Positions 33,701 to 41,489 of a DNA stretch of 64,000 bases are shown here, piece after piece; position 1 is the stretch's first letter; each line of letters opens with the position of its first letter. The stretch is from assembly GCF_001306135.1 (NCBI RefSeq), contig NZ_LGKP01000012.1, forward strand, positions 246,831-310,830, in the 5' to 3' direction. The translations under genes were made by a program, and so were the position numbers. This DNA comes from Herpetosiphon geysericola. GTDB taxonomy: Bacteria; Chloroflexota; Chloroflexia; Chloroflexales; Herpetosiphonaceae. Under the pieces are notes generated by a model that had not been told where the DNA came from, searched no databases, and saw nothing but the letters and a program-made list of their open reading frames with translations.

Positions 33701-33886
33701 ATGGCATGCTTGGTTGGACTATTCCTGCTTCTTGCCTTGGTCAGCCTGTTGGTGTTGGTTGCCTTACCAAATGGCCAGCGATTCCAAACCCTTCAATGGT
33801 CGGTGCGTGGTTGTTTTGTCGTGTTGGCAATGCTCCTTGGCCTAAGTTGTATCGTAAGTAGCATGATTGTGTTGAGGGCGCAATGA
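33701..33886 (+). CDS. 61-residue two-helix membrane protein, paralogue of the preceding peptide
   Basis: It starts MACLVGLFLLLALVSLLVLV and has a second hydrophobic helix GCFVVLAMLLGLSCIVSSMI. AAAGGA lies 8 bases upstream. It begins 12 bases after the 28-residue gene and overlaps the truncated RNase H gene by 4 bases (ATGA), so all three are co-translated. The family is unknown. Possible roles include membrane stress peptides or phage-type holin-like proteins; the sequence alone does not decide. Confidence 0.6.
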   Translation: MACLVGLFLLLALVSLLVLVALPNGQRFQTLQWSVRGCFVVLAMLLGLSCIVSSMIVLRAQ

Positions 33887-34185
33887 ATATTTGGCTGCAA
33901 ATTGATGCAACCCCTGGCAAGCTGCAAGGTTGGGCTGGTCTAGGGATTGTGATTCGCCAAAATGATGGCACAATTTTGTATTGGGCGCTGCAACAAGCGC
34001 CTGCCGCAACCAATAATATGGCGGAATATCAGGCTATCGTCTATGGATTGCGCTTAGTCCAACGCCACTATCCTTATTCCCCTTCGTGGATCAAACAATG
34101 GGATCGAGCTAGCACCAGCCTGATCCCATTGTTTCAGCAATTTATCAGTTCAATAACATTTGAAGACATCCTGTGCTTACTATAG
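33883..34185 (+). pseudogene. RNase HI-like gene truncated by a dispersed hairpin repeat
   Basis: The first 68 residues are RNase HI: NIWLQIDATPGK (first metal Asp at 8), GWAGLGIVIRQNDG and TNNMAEYQAIVYGLRL (metal Glu). At about base 34083 the gene reads into repeat sequence (CCTTCGTGGATCAAA plus a 13-bp hairpin) that encodes the remaining 32 unrelated residues. The later active-site Asp residues (the normal D70 and D134 positions) are missing, so it is almost certainly inactive. It overlaps the previous gene by 4 bases. Full-length RNase HI proteins have about 130-155 residues. Confidence 0.75.
34093..34134. repeat. Dispersed hairpin terminator-like repeat, copy 1
   Basis: A 13-bp perfect stem AAACAATGGGATC / GATCCCATTGTTT around GAGCTAGCACCAGCCT. 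The loop and inner stem match the copies at 37440-37477 and 50577-50607. Confidence 0.8.
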
Positions 34186-34222
34186 TACGAGAGATCCTAG
34201 TTTATGAGTGAGGACAGGAACC

Positions 34223-35677
34223 ATGCGCAAAGCTTGGTGGATTGGGTTTTGTGGCCTATTGAGCGTTTTATGCTTGCTTGTAGCGTGTTCAGCACCACAG
34301 ATTAGCAGCAGTCAGACCGATCAAATTACCCCAACATTGACTCAGACAGGCCCTTTAACGATTACGATAACCACCGATTTGCAAGCCACATCGTTAACTA
34401 ACCCCTTAGTGCTGACCCAAACTGAGCCATTAGTTTGGTTGGCCTTAACCAAAAAAGATCCTGAGGCAATTCATTTGACTTCTGCTGAGGTTGGGGTTGA
34501 GGAAAGTATTTATCCTGCACCCCTGCTTGCGATCAATGGCCTCGGTCAGCAAACCATGATTACCACCGAAACCGATGGGTTGATCTATCGAGAGCAAGGA
34601 TTGCCCTTGCCTATCCTCTATCGGCCAAATCCGCTGCCTGACCAAGCGTTTGCAGCTCAGATATTTACTGATCACATCGAGATTTCGTGGCGCAGACACT
34701 TTCAATTTTCACCCAAGCTTGATTATGTAGCGATGCGAACTTTTAGTTTGGGTGCAACCAGTTTAGCGGATAGAACCCAACTTGAAATGATCAATCTACA
34801 AACAGGGGCTAGGCAGTTATTGAACGAATCTCAAGGCAACCTGAAAGTTACTGACTGGTTTATTGGGTGGACTGCGAGTGGCATTTATGAACTCTCTTCA
34901 ATCAATGGACCAATGTCATCGGCATCAATTAGGCTCTTTGATCCAACCCAAGCTGATCTCAAGCAATCAATTCAGCTTACTGGCGAAGGTGGAATTGGCG
35001 ACACGTTTTTAGATATTGAGCATGGCTTATTGGCCCATGGCGGCAGCTCTTGGCATCCCAACTTTGGAATTAAGAATCTGCAAACCGAGACCGATCTGAT
35101 TATTGGGCAGAATACTGATACAACCGACATTGACAATCTATCCATCTCGCCGGATGGCCGTTATTTAGCCTATCTCTATCATCCTACGGTAAGCGAAGCT
35201 GTTGAGCCAACTTCGGGTACGATTCGTTTATATTCGCTTGAGCAGCAGCAGCCATTGGGTGATTTGGCCACGGGCATTAATCCCGATATGGTGCGCAAGC
35301 GTTTTGACCATCATAGCTCACCATTTGATCCTACGATGATGCTATGGACACCAGATAGCCAGTATCTTTTGGCCCTCAGTTGCGACCCCCGCACTCCATG
35401 GCAATGGCGACCTTCTGGTCCAAGTTGTGATGCAGCTTCGCCAATTCAACAGCAACGGCAGGGCTTAGTATTTCGAGTCGCAGATCAGCAACAATTAACG
35501 ACAATTGTTTTGCCTGCGCACACTGGCTCGATTAAGTTGGTTAGCCCCACGCTGCTCGGAATGATTGCCTATGTTGATAACCAAGCCTTGTTGATTTTTT
35601 GCGATATTATGACTGGTCAACAAAGCGTGCCGCTCGCCCTTGGCAAGGTTATTCCTATGATTGTTTATCCTCGTTGA
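34223..35677 (+). CDS. Lipoprotein with TolB-like beta-propeller features
   Basis: 484 residues from ATG 34223 (AGGACAGGAACC upstream). The signal peptide ends LLVACSAP, a lipobox. The first 45 mature residues are Thr/Gln-rich. Propeller-type blades include LDYVAMRTFSLGATSL, NLSISPDGRYLAYLYHP (about 305-321) and WTPDSQYLLALSCDPRTPW (about 380-398), the D/P-x-G-x-x-(I/L)-A/L pattern of TolB-like repeats. It has no neighbour in an operon. It is probably an extracytoplasmic binding or reporter-like protein of unknown ligand. The gene at 53236 has the same architecture. Confidence 0.75.
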   Translation: MRKAWWIGFCGLLSVLCLLVACSAPQISSSQTDQITPTLTQTGPLTITITTDLQATSLTNPLVLTQTEPLVWLALTKKDPEAIHLTSAEVGVEESIYPAPLLAINGLGQQTMITTETDGLIYREQGLPLPILYRPNPLPDQAFAAQIFTDHIEISWRRHFQFSPKLDYVAMRTFSLGATSLADRTQLEMINLQTGARQLLNESQGNLKVTDWFIGWTASGIYELSSINGPMSSASIRLFDPTQADLKQSIQLTGEGGIGDTFLDIEHGLLAHGGSSWHPNFGIKNLQTETDLIIGQNTDTTDIDNLSISPDGRYLAYLYHPTVSEAVEPTSGTIRLYSLEQQQPLGDLATGINPDMVRKRFDHHSSPFDPTMMLWTPDSQYLLALSCDPRTPWQWRPSGPSCDAASPIQQQRQGLVFRVADQQQLTTIVLPAHTGSIKLVSPTLLGMIAYVDNQALLIFCDIMTGQQSVPLALGKVIPMIVYPR

Positions 35678-35681
35678 AGAG

Positions 35682-35713
35682 TAGAACATAGAGCAAAGGA
35701 CATAGAACATAGA
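35682..35713. repeat. 8-nt ATAGAACA array
   Basis: GTAGAACATAGAGCAAAGG followed by ACATAGAACATAGA. It directly abuts the left end of the MITE-like element at 35714; the right end of that element is followed by the same text (37275-37292). Confidence 0.7.
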
Positions 35714-35810
35714 TGTAATGGTTCATTACATAAACCACCATCGTTCTTTTCCACCCTTCCGTCCCGCCAGTTTAAGGGCGGACAGGTTAGGAAATGGGTA
35801 GTCATGGATG

Positions 35811-36980
35811 TTAGGGCATGACGGTTCCGAGCCGGCCACCGCGCGTCACGGTCGTTGCCCACCGTTCGTGCAGCGCCGTTCCCGCCAGCGACAGCCGATC
35901 CCCGAGCGCGGGCATCGTGCCCGTCCATAGCCAGCGTAGCAGCCCATACCGCCCCAACCGAAACAGACTGTCCCGCGCCGCCCATGGGCGGCGCGGGCTG
36001 GGGCAGTCTCCCCGCTCGGCGAGTACCCCCTCCGCCTCCGCTGTCCCGATCTGCAGCAGCAGCACGGTCGCGATCGCCATGCCCAGCACGAGCGCTTCTT
36101 GGGTCGTGCGGCTCCGCGTGTGGCTCGCCTCCCACTGCCAGCCTGCCGTTTTCCAATCCCGGAACAGCGCTTCAATCGCGGACCGCCGCCCATAGGCATG
36201 CCGGATCATGCCAATCCCTGCCAGATTACTCACCAGCAGCAACGGTTCCTGTGCGTCGGCGGCCCACGTCGCGACCACCGTCACCGTCCGCCAGCCCGCC
36301 TTCTTGAAGGCCAGTCCGCGCCGTGCCACGCGCTGGCCCCGCGTCACTAGGGTGCGGATCATGGTTTCGGTGTGGCCCCGCAGCCGCAGCCGGGTGTGGC
36401 CTTGCACGCGCACGACCCAGTGCCAGCCGTGCGCTGCCACCTGATCGGTAAAGACGGGACAGCCAAAGGCACGATCGGCGACGACAATGACGGGCGTGGT
36501 GGGCGGAATGACCTGGCGCACGCGATCGAGCAGGGTGGCGGTATCCGTCCAGAAGGCGGTGGCGCGGCGGGTGTTGCCGGGATGGAGCACCCACGCCAGC
36601 GGAATGGCGCGTCCGTGATACCAGAGGGCAGCGGTGAGGAGCGTCCAGTGGTCGGTATGGGTCGTTTCATCGATGATGACGGTGACCGCTTCCGCAGGGG
36701 CGAAGCGTAGGGTGGTGGTCAGGATGGCCCGATGGAACGACCACGACAGCTGGGGATCCCGATAGGTGCGGCGCAGTCGCCGTTCGTGACTGGCGGCGCG
36801 GGCAGCGGTGGACAGTCCAAGGGCACAGCCCCAGGCCACGACGCGGGTGGTGATGGACTGCATGAGCAGGATACTGACGCGCCAATCGGTGAGCCGCCGG
36901 GCCGTCCAGGGCGACAGAGTCGGGACGGCGGTGAGCAGGATGGTGTTGATCCACGCGGTAAGGGCTGGTATACTCAGCAT
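35811..36980 (-). CDS. IS4-family DDE transposase
   Basis: 389 residues from ATG 36980, which has GAGG 4 bases upstream; a TTG start at 37031 would add 17 residues. The DDE triad candidates are VTVIIDETTHTD (first Asp), VIVVADRAFGCP (second Asp) and the YGRRSAIEALFRDWKTAGWQ block (Glu, resembling the Y-x(2)-R-x(3)-E-x(6)-K signature of IS4). RNase-H-fold transposases of this type move the element by cut and paste. The frame is uninterrupted. Codons are strongly GC-ending, unlike the neighbours. A hairpin covers its ribosome site (36981-37042). Confidence 0.93.
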   Translation of the reverse strand: MLSIPALTAWINTILLTAVPTLSPWTARRLTDWRVSILLMQSITTRVVAWGCALGLSTAARAASHERRLRRTYRDPQLSWSFHRAILTTTLRFAPAEAVTVIIDETTHTDHWTLLTAALWYHGRAIPLAWVLHPGNTRRATAFWTDTATLLDRVRQVIPPTTPVIVVADRAFGCPVFTDQVAAHGWHWVVRVQGHTRLRLRGHTETMIRTLVTRGQRVARRGLAFKKAGWRTVTVVATWAADAQEPLLLVSNLAGIGMIRHAYGRRSAIEALFRDWKTAGWQWEASHTRSRTTQEALVLGMAIATVLLLQIGTAEAEGVLAERGDCPSPRRPWAARDSLFRLGRYGLLRWLWTGTMPALGDRLSLAGTALHERWATTVTRGGRLGTVMP

Positions 36981-37042
36981 ACGACCTCGGTTTTGGGATG
37001 GGTTTGGTTTCGTCACCACCCAGTATACCAACCCGAGGTCGT
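36981..37042 (-). promoter_or_regulatory. Hairpin that can hide the transposase ribosome site
   Basis: ACGACCTCGG (plus 36981-36990) and CCGAGGTCGT (37033-37042) are perfect complements. The transposase GAGG lies within one arm, next to ATG. A second pair, GGTATACT / AGTATACC, interlaces with it, allowing a pseudoknot or alternative fold. Confidence 0.6.
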
Positions 37043-37081
37043 TGTGTGAACACGCGGTGTGCGTCCCTGTCCGCCCTTAAA

Positions 37082-37135
37082 CGTCCCGCCAGCGGGAGAC
37101 GCAGGGGGCTTTCATCCCCCTGCACCCCCGCAAGG
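37082..37135 (+). repeat. Palindromic two-hairpin repeat core, copy 4 (right part)
   Basis: CGTCCCGCCAGCGGGAGACG, then CAGGGGGCTTTCATCCCCCT and GCACCCCC. The left part (CCACCCTTCC) is at 35751-35760, on the other side of the IS. Confidence 0.9.
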
Positions 37136-37274
37136 ACCATTCGTGACCGAACCGCATCTGTTGATGACCCTGCGGATGGGTGGTGTTCCGTGGGTGGTAT
37201 TCAGTCGCAACCAACCCTTGGGATAGGGTTGCGATGCGGGAATGCTGCGGTTGCTAATGCAATGAACCAGTACA

Positions 37275-37436
37275 CATAGAACATAGAACATAGGGGTCAG
37301 GGATCAGAGGTGAGAGGCTAAAGGCTTTGGGACATAATAATCTGAGCTAATCTGTGTCAATCTGTGGCTAAAAACTTCGCGTTCTTCGTGTCCTTCGCGG
37401 TTTCATCCCTTCGTGCTCTTCGGGCGCTTCGTGAAT
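37275..37436. repeat. Composite repeat text (ATAGAACA, GGGTCAGGG, CGAAG arrays)
   Basis: CATAGAACATAGAACATAGG, then GGGGTCAGGGATCAGAGG, AATCTGTGTCAATCTGTGG, then a reverse-oriented CGAAG array (TTCGCGTTCTTCGTGTCC, TTCGCGG, TTCGTGCTCTTCGGGCGC). No gene. Confidence 0.65.
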
Positions 37437-37439
37437 CAA

Positions 37440-37477
37440 AAAAGGGGATCGAGCTAGTACCAGCCCGATCCCCTTTT
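37440..37477 (-). terminator. Terminator of the sdhCAB operon; hairpin repeat copy 2
   Basis: An 11-bp stem AAAAGGGGATC / GATCCCCTTTT around GAGCTAGTACCAGCCC, followed on the minus strand by a T-run. It begins 23 bases after the sdhB stop. The core matches the copies at 34093 and 50577. Confidence 0.88.
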
Positions 37478-37499
37478 ACCGACAACCGATCCCTAGTTC

Positions 37500-38279
37500 T
37501 TACGCCCCGCCGGTTTTGCCCGAGCCTGCGTTGTTGCCTTCGCGTAGCTTGGCCCGAATCAGGTCGCGGTTCATCTTGGCGATGAATTGAATGCTAATTT
37601 CTTTTGGACAGGCTGCTTGGCATTCTGCATAGTTGGTACAGTTGCCAAAGCCTTCTGCATCCATTTGGGCAACCATGTTGATCACCCGTTGGTCTTTTTC
37701 TGGCTCGCCTTGAGGCAGCAAGTTCAGGTGTGAGACCTTGGCGGCGGTGAACAACATTGCCGAGCCGTTTGGACATGCGGCGACACACGCCCCACAGCCA
37801 ATACAAGCAGCAGCATCCATTGCCAAATCGGAAATTTCTTTGGCAATCGGAATTGCATTGCCATCTGGTGGTGCGCCAGTGCCAACCGAAATAAAGCCAC
37901 CAGCGGCAATAATCCGGTCGAGGGCAGCGCGATCAACGGCCAAATCCTTGATCACAGGGAATGGCTCGGCACGCCATGGCTCAATATACACTTCGTCGCC
38001 ATCTTTGAATGAGCGCATGTGCAATTGGCAGGTGGTGGTTGCCCGTTGTGGCCCGTGAGGAATCCCGTTGATCACCATCGAACATGCACCGCAAATGCCT
38101 TCGCGGCAGTCGTGGTCGAAGGCAACTGGATCTTCGCCTTTGGTGATCAACTCTTGGTTGAGCACATCGAGCATTTCGAGAAATGACATATCGGGGCTGA
38201 CATGGTTGGCATCGTAGCTAACCATTTTGCCCGCTGTTTTGGCGTTATCTTGTCGCCAAATGTGCAATTTTAACTTCAT
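37500..38279 (-). CDS. sdhB: Succinate dehydrogenase/fumarate reductase iron-sulfur subunit
   Basis: 259 residues. The subunit carries electrons from the flavoprotein to the membrane quinone site. Cluster ligands are visible: C58-x4-C63-x2-C66 and C84 for [2Fe-2S] ([14 protein letters not shown]), [14 protein letters not shown] for [4Fe-4S], and the later C-x4-CQAACPKEI for the remaining cluster. The length and the long loop between the clusters are typical of B-type enzymes (Bacteroidota, Chloroflexota). It follows sdhA by 16 bases and is the last gene of the sdhCAB operon. It works in the citric acid cycle and respiratory chain. Confidence 0.96.
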   Translation of the reverse strand: MKLKLHIWRQDNAKTAGKMVSYDANHVSPDMSFLEMLDVLNQELITKGEDPVAFDHDCREGICGACSMVINGIPHGPQRATTTCQLHMRSFKDGDEVYIEPWRAEPFPVIKDLAVDRAALDRIIAAGGFISVGTGAPPDGNAIPIAKEISDLAMDAAACIGCGACVAACPNGSAMLFTAAKVSHLNLLPQGEPEKDQRVINMVAQMDAEGFGNCTNYAECQAACPKEISIQFIAKMNRDLIRAKLREGNNAGSGKTGGA

Positions 38280-38295
38280 TGAAGCACCTCAGCGA

Positions 38296-40209
38296 TTACT
38301 TGTACGAACGAGTTGAAAGGTGAACGTTTTCGAATTCGAGAACTTCTTTGTGCATGGTTGGTTTGGTGCCAACGCCCTTGTATTCCCAAGCGGCCACAAA
38401 GGTGAAGTTTTCGTCATCGCGTTTGGCTTCGCCATCCTCGGTTTGGCTTTCGGTGCGGAAGTGACCGCCACACGATTCGGTGCGCATCAAGGCATCGTGG
38501 CACATCAATTCGGCAAATTCGAGGAAGTCGGCCAAGCGGCCTGCTTTTTCCAACTCTTGGTTGAAGTATTCGCCATTGCCTGGCACGCGCACGTCGCGCC
38601 AGAATTCTTCGCGAATTTGTGGAATGCGTTCTAAGGCGGTGCGTAAGCCAGCATCGTTGCGCGCCATTCCACAATAATCCCACATCACTTTGCCAAGTTC
38701 GCGGTGGAAATCATCGACTGAGCGTTTGCCATTGATTTGCAGCAATTGGCTCAGGCGGGTAGTTACTTCGCGCTCTGTTTCCACAAAGGCTGGGTGATCG
38801 GTTGTGACTGGGTTTAATTTGGCGCTGGCAATATAGTTGCCAATCGTGTAGGGCAAAATGAAGTAGCCATCGGCCAAGCCTTGCATCAAGGCGCTCGCAC
38901 CCAAGCGGTTGGCGCCGTGGTCAGAGAAGTTGGCTTCGCCCAAAACGTGCAAGCCTTCAACGTTGCTCATCAAGTTGTAGTCGACCCACAAGCCGCCCAT
39001 CGTGTAGTGCACGGCGGGATAAATCCGCATTGGCACTTCGTAGGGGTTTTCGCCAGTGATTCGTTCGTACATCTCAAACAAGTTGCCATACCGTTCGGCG
39101 ATGGTGTTTTTACCCAAGCGCTTGATCGAATCGGCAAAATCGAGATACACGCCCAAGCCGCCTGGGCCTACGCCACGACCTTCATCACACACTTCTTTGG
39201 CAGCGCGTGAGGAAATATCACGCGGCGAGAGGTTGCCGAATGAAGGATATTTGCGTTCGAGATAATAATCGCGTTCGCTTTCGGGAATATCCTTGGCAGC
39301 GCGAGTGTCGCCAGCCTTCTTGGGAACCCAAATCCGGCCGTCGTTGCGCAACGATTCGCTCATCAAGGTCAATTTTGATTGGTGATCGCCAGCAACTGGA
39401 ATACAGGTTGGGTGAATTTGGGTAAAACATGGGTTGGCAAACGCCGCGCCACGTTTGTAAGCGCGATAGCTGGCCGTTACGTTACAGCCTTTGGCGTTGG
39501 TTGAAAGGTAGAAAACGTTGCCGTAACCACCAGTTGCCAACACAACTGCATCGCCTGCGTGGCGTTCGATCTTGCCGTTGATCAAATCGCGGGTGATAAT
39601 CCCACGCGCTTTGCCATCAACCAAAACAATATCCAACATTTCGCAGCGCGAATACATGGCGACTTTTTTCAAGCCAATTTGGCGTTCGAGCGCTGAGTAT
39701 GCGCCGAGCAACAATTGTTGGCCGGTTTGGCCTCGCGCGTAGAAGGTACGCGAAACTTGGGCGCCACCGAACGAACGGTTGGCCATCACGCCGCCGTACT
39801 CGCGGGCGAATGGTACACCTTGGGCCACACATTGGTCGATAATGTTGACGCTGACTTGCGCCAAACGATACACATTTGCTTCGCGGGCGCGATAATCGCC
39901 GCCTTTGATCGTATCGTAGAACAAACGGCGCACACTATCGCCGTCGTTTTGATAGTTCTTGGCAGCGTTGATGCCACCTTGCGCCGCGATACTGTGGGCA
40001 CGACGGGGGCTATCTTGGAAGCAGAAACACTTGACGTTATAGCCAAGCTCGGCCAATGAAGCAGCAGCAGAAGCGCCTGCCAAACCTGAGCCAACCACCA
40101 AAACGGTGTATTTACGCTTATTGGCAGGATTGACCAACTTCATGTCGAAGCGGTGCTGATCCCATTTATCTTCCAGCGGCCCTGCTGGAATTTTGGCATT
40201 CAATTGCAT
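38296..40209 (-). CDS. sdhA: Succinate dehydrogenase/fumarate reductase flavoprotein subunit
   Basis: 637 residues. It oxidises succinate to fumarate at an FAD covalently bound to the His of [11 protein letters not shown] (His72). The N-terminal FAD fold reads [20 protein letters not shown]. Active-site blocks are [20 protein letters not shown] and [20 protein letters not shown], with [20 protein letters not shown] binding FAD. The sequence has the longer B-type form. It lies between sdhC and sdhB with gaps of 10 and 16 bases, one transcript. Confidence 0.97.
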   Translation of the reverse strand: MQLNAKIPAGPLEDKWDQHRFDMKLVNPANKRKYTVLVVGSGLAGASAAASLAELGYNVKCFCFQDSPRRAHSIAAQGGINAAKNYQNDGDSVRRLFYDTIKGGDYRAREANVYRLAQVSVNIIDQCVAQGVPFAREYGGVMANRSFGGAQVSRTFYARGQTGQQLLLGAYSALERQIGLKKVAMYSRCEMLDIVLVDGKARGIITRDLINGKIERHAGDAVVLATGGYGNVFYLSTNAKGCNVTASYRAYKRGAAFANPCFTQIHPTCIPVAGDHQSKLTLMSESLRNDGRIWVPKKAGDTRAAKDIPESERDYYLERKYPSFGNLSPRDISSRAAKEVCDEGRGVGPGGLGVYLDFADSIKRLGKNTIAERYGNLFEMYERITGENPYEVPMRIYPAVHYTMGGLWVDYNLMSNVEGLHVLGEANFSDHGANRLGASALMQGLADGYFILPYTIGNYIASAKLNPVTTDHPAFVETEREVTTRLSQLLQINGKRSVDDFHRELGKVMWDYCGMARNDAGLRTALERIPQIREEFWRDVRVPGNGEYFNQELEKAGRLADFLEFAELMCHDALMRTESCGGHFRTESQTEDGEAKRDDENFTFVAAWEYKGVGTKPTMHKEVLEFENVHLSTRSYK

Positions 40210-40219
40210 AATGCGTCAC

Positions 40220-40897
40220 CTATTTCGCTACTGGTTCTAGGAAACCAACTAAGACCGCAATCGGAATCGAAATATTTCCCAAAAACAACAAGGTGCCAAT
40301 GCCGAGGGCAGCATTACGCAGCAACCGATTAAAACGGCGGTTGTTTAAGCCTAAAGTTTGGAACAAGCTCCAAACCCCGTGAGCCATGTGCAACCCAAGG
40401 GCGAGCATCGCTAGAATATAAAAGAGCGAAACCCAAACATTGCGGAAGCCATAGACCACATTGTTGTAAACATTGTGTACGTCAAACGGTTGTGGTCCAC
40501 CAGGCGCTTTACCGATGGTAAAGTGCAAAATGTGGTAGACGATAAACAACAGCAAAATTACCCCGCCATAGCGCATGGTGCGGCTGGCGAAGGTCGATTC
40601 GACGTGTTGTTTCTTGACGTAACGTTGCGGTCGCGATTTGCGGTTTTCAATCGTCAATTGCACGGCAGCGATGATGTGCAGAATAACTGCGGTGAGCAGC
40701 ACAACCCGCACAACCACTAGCAACTCGCCAGTGCTCTTGAGAAACGCCGCATACTTGTTCAATGCTTCGGCTCCCAAATAAATTTGGAGATTGCCAAGCA
40801 TATGCCCGATGACGAAGCCCACGCCAATCAGGCCCGTCACGGCCATCACGACCTTCTTCCCGATGGATGTTCGGTAGAAAGAAAGTACCCCAGTCAT
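40220..40897 (-). CDS. sdhC: Succinate dehydrogenase B-type cytochrome b subunit
   Basis: 225 residues with five hydrophobic helices (VVMAVTGLIGVGFVIGHMLG, LLVVVRVVLLTAVILHIIAA, YGGVILLLFIVYHILHFTIG, WVSLFYILAMLALGLHMAHG and LGIGTLLFLGNISIPIAVLV). Histidines in GHMLGNLQIY, LHIIAA, VYHILHF and LHMAHGVW are the expected ligands for two haems b. One single-polypeptide anchor of this type replaces the separate SdhC/SdhD pair. It is the first gene of the operon, with AAAGGAG before ATG 40897. Confidence 0.95.
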   Translation of the reverse strand: MTGVLSFYRTSIGKKVVMAVTGLIGVGFVIGHMLGNLQIYLGAEALNKYAAFLKSTGELLVVVRVVLLTAVILHIIAAVQLTIENRKSRPQRYVKKQHVESTFASRTMRYGGVILLLFIVYHILHFTIGKAPGGPQPFDVHNVYNNVVYGFRNVWVSLFYILAMLALGLHMAHGVWSLFQTLGLNNRRFNRLLRNAALGIGTLLFLGNISIPIAVLVGFLEPVAK

Positions 40898-41276
40898 TAC
40901 TGACTCCTTTATCTGTTCCGACGTGGCATCTTTACCTTCTATATTATCGCTTAAAACTCAGTTTAGGTGAAACACTTGCTGCACGTGGGTGAAGCTTTGT
41001 CCACATAGCTTCTGAATGGTTTGAATAGCTCCATGGCTGCGATTAATCTGCTTCAGCAAGCAAATTGAGCAGTAAGCGAAATAGTAATTTATGGCTTTAT
41101 GATACCCTAAATCGTTTGTTTATAGCACAAATATTCTATTAACATCGATGATCTCATTGTCAGCATCGATGCTGCGATTCTTCTCGATGCTTGGGTCTTT
41201 TAGCCAATCATTTCAATAATAAAGACGGATAATATAGAGTAAACTGTTTTAACTAGAACTTCTTCCAATCATTGAT
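40898..41276. other. Divergent regulatory spacer without gene
   Basis: Almost 600 bases separate sdhC from the iron uptake operon. The left part presumably holds the sdh promoter (a GATAATATAG -10-like box on the minus strand at about 40940). CATCGATGNTCTC / CAGCATCGATGC repeats (41143-41190) are short palindromes. No open frame or RNA gene is recognised. Confidence 0.5.
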
Positions 41277-41304
41277 TTGACAAATAGCCTGAAGCGACTA
41301 TACT
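41277..41304 (+). promoter_or_regulatory. Promoter of the ferric-siderophore operon
   Basis: TTGACA (41277-41282) and TATACT (41299-41304), 16 bases apart, just ahead of the repeat operator. Confidence 0.78.
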
Positions 41305-41311
41305 TAGCCGC

Positions 41312-41348
41312 AATAAAGACAATAAAGACAGATTAAATTGTCTTTATT
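41312..41348. promoter_or_regulatory. Probable iron-responsive operator of the siderophore operon
   Basis: AATAAAGAC occurs twice in direct repeat (41312-41320, 41321-41329). The second copy forms a 10-bp perfect inverted repeat AATAAAGACA / TGTCTTTATT with an 8-base centre. It lies at the expected transcription start. A further ATAAAGAC is at 41219. This is not a classical Fur box; a Fur, DtxR or other metal repressor is an inference from the genes that follow. Confidence 0.6.
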
Positions 41349-41489
41349 AATTCAGTTTTGGATTATTCAAGCTGAATTTTGCGGCGAAGTTTACCCCAAC
41401 CGTTGAGCAATGTACGATTTCCGAGCCAAGCATTTGGGCGTTGGTCGTCTTGTTGCGCTTAAAAACGGTTGATCGACGGAGTTATCAAC

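Larger units (their letters stand above)
35771..37081 (-). mobile_element. IS4-like insertion sequence (1311 bp) with 16-bp TIRs and 11-bp TSD
   Basis: The ends are TTTAAGGGCGGACAGG at 35771-35786 and its exact reverse complement at 37066-37081. The target duplication CGTCCCGCCAG occurs at 35760-35770 and 37082-37092. It is much richer in GC than all surrounding DNA, so it was recently acquired from a different background. It landed in the centre of the palindromic stem of a MITE-like element. The identical ends and clean duplication suggest that it could still be mobile. Confidence 0.95.
35714..37274 (+). mobile_element. MITE-like repeat (239 bp) interrupted by an IS element
   Basis: The ends TGTAATGGTTCATT (35714-35727) and AATGAACCAGTACA (37261-37274) are imperfect terminal inverted repeats (13 of 14 paired). 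Removing the IS and one 11-bp duplication leaves 239 bp that contains the palindromic two-hairpin core and a region also found at 63482-63704 (inverted). There is no coding capacity of its own, which is typical of a non-autonomous element. The flanks on both sides are CATAG text. Confidence 0.75.

Noticed and set aside
35855..36307. Several plus-strand frames inside the IS (for example 150 and 125 residues)
   Set aside because: High GC leaves many shadow frames open; only the minus-strand frame has DDE motifs and a suitable start.
37082..37135. Possible IS-borne hairpin at the right end
   Set aside because: The hairpin belongs to the older repeat; it is present in copies that have no IS.
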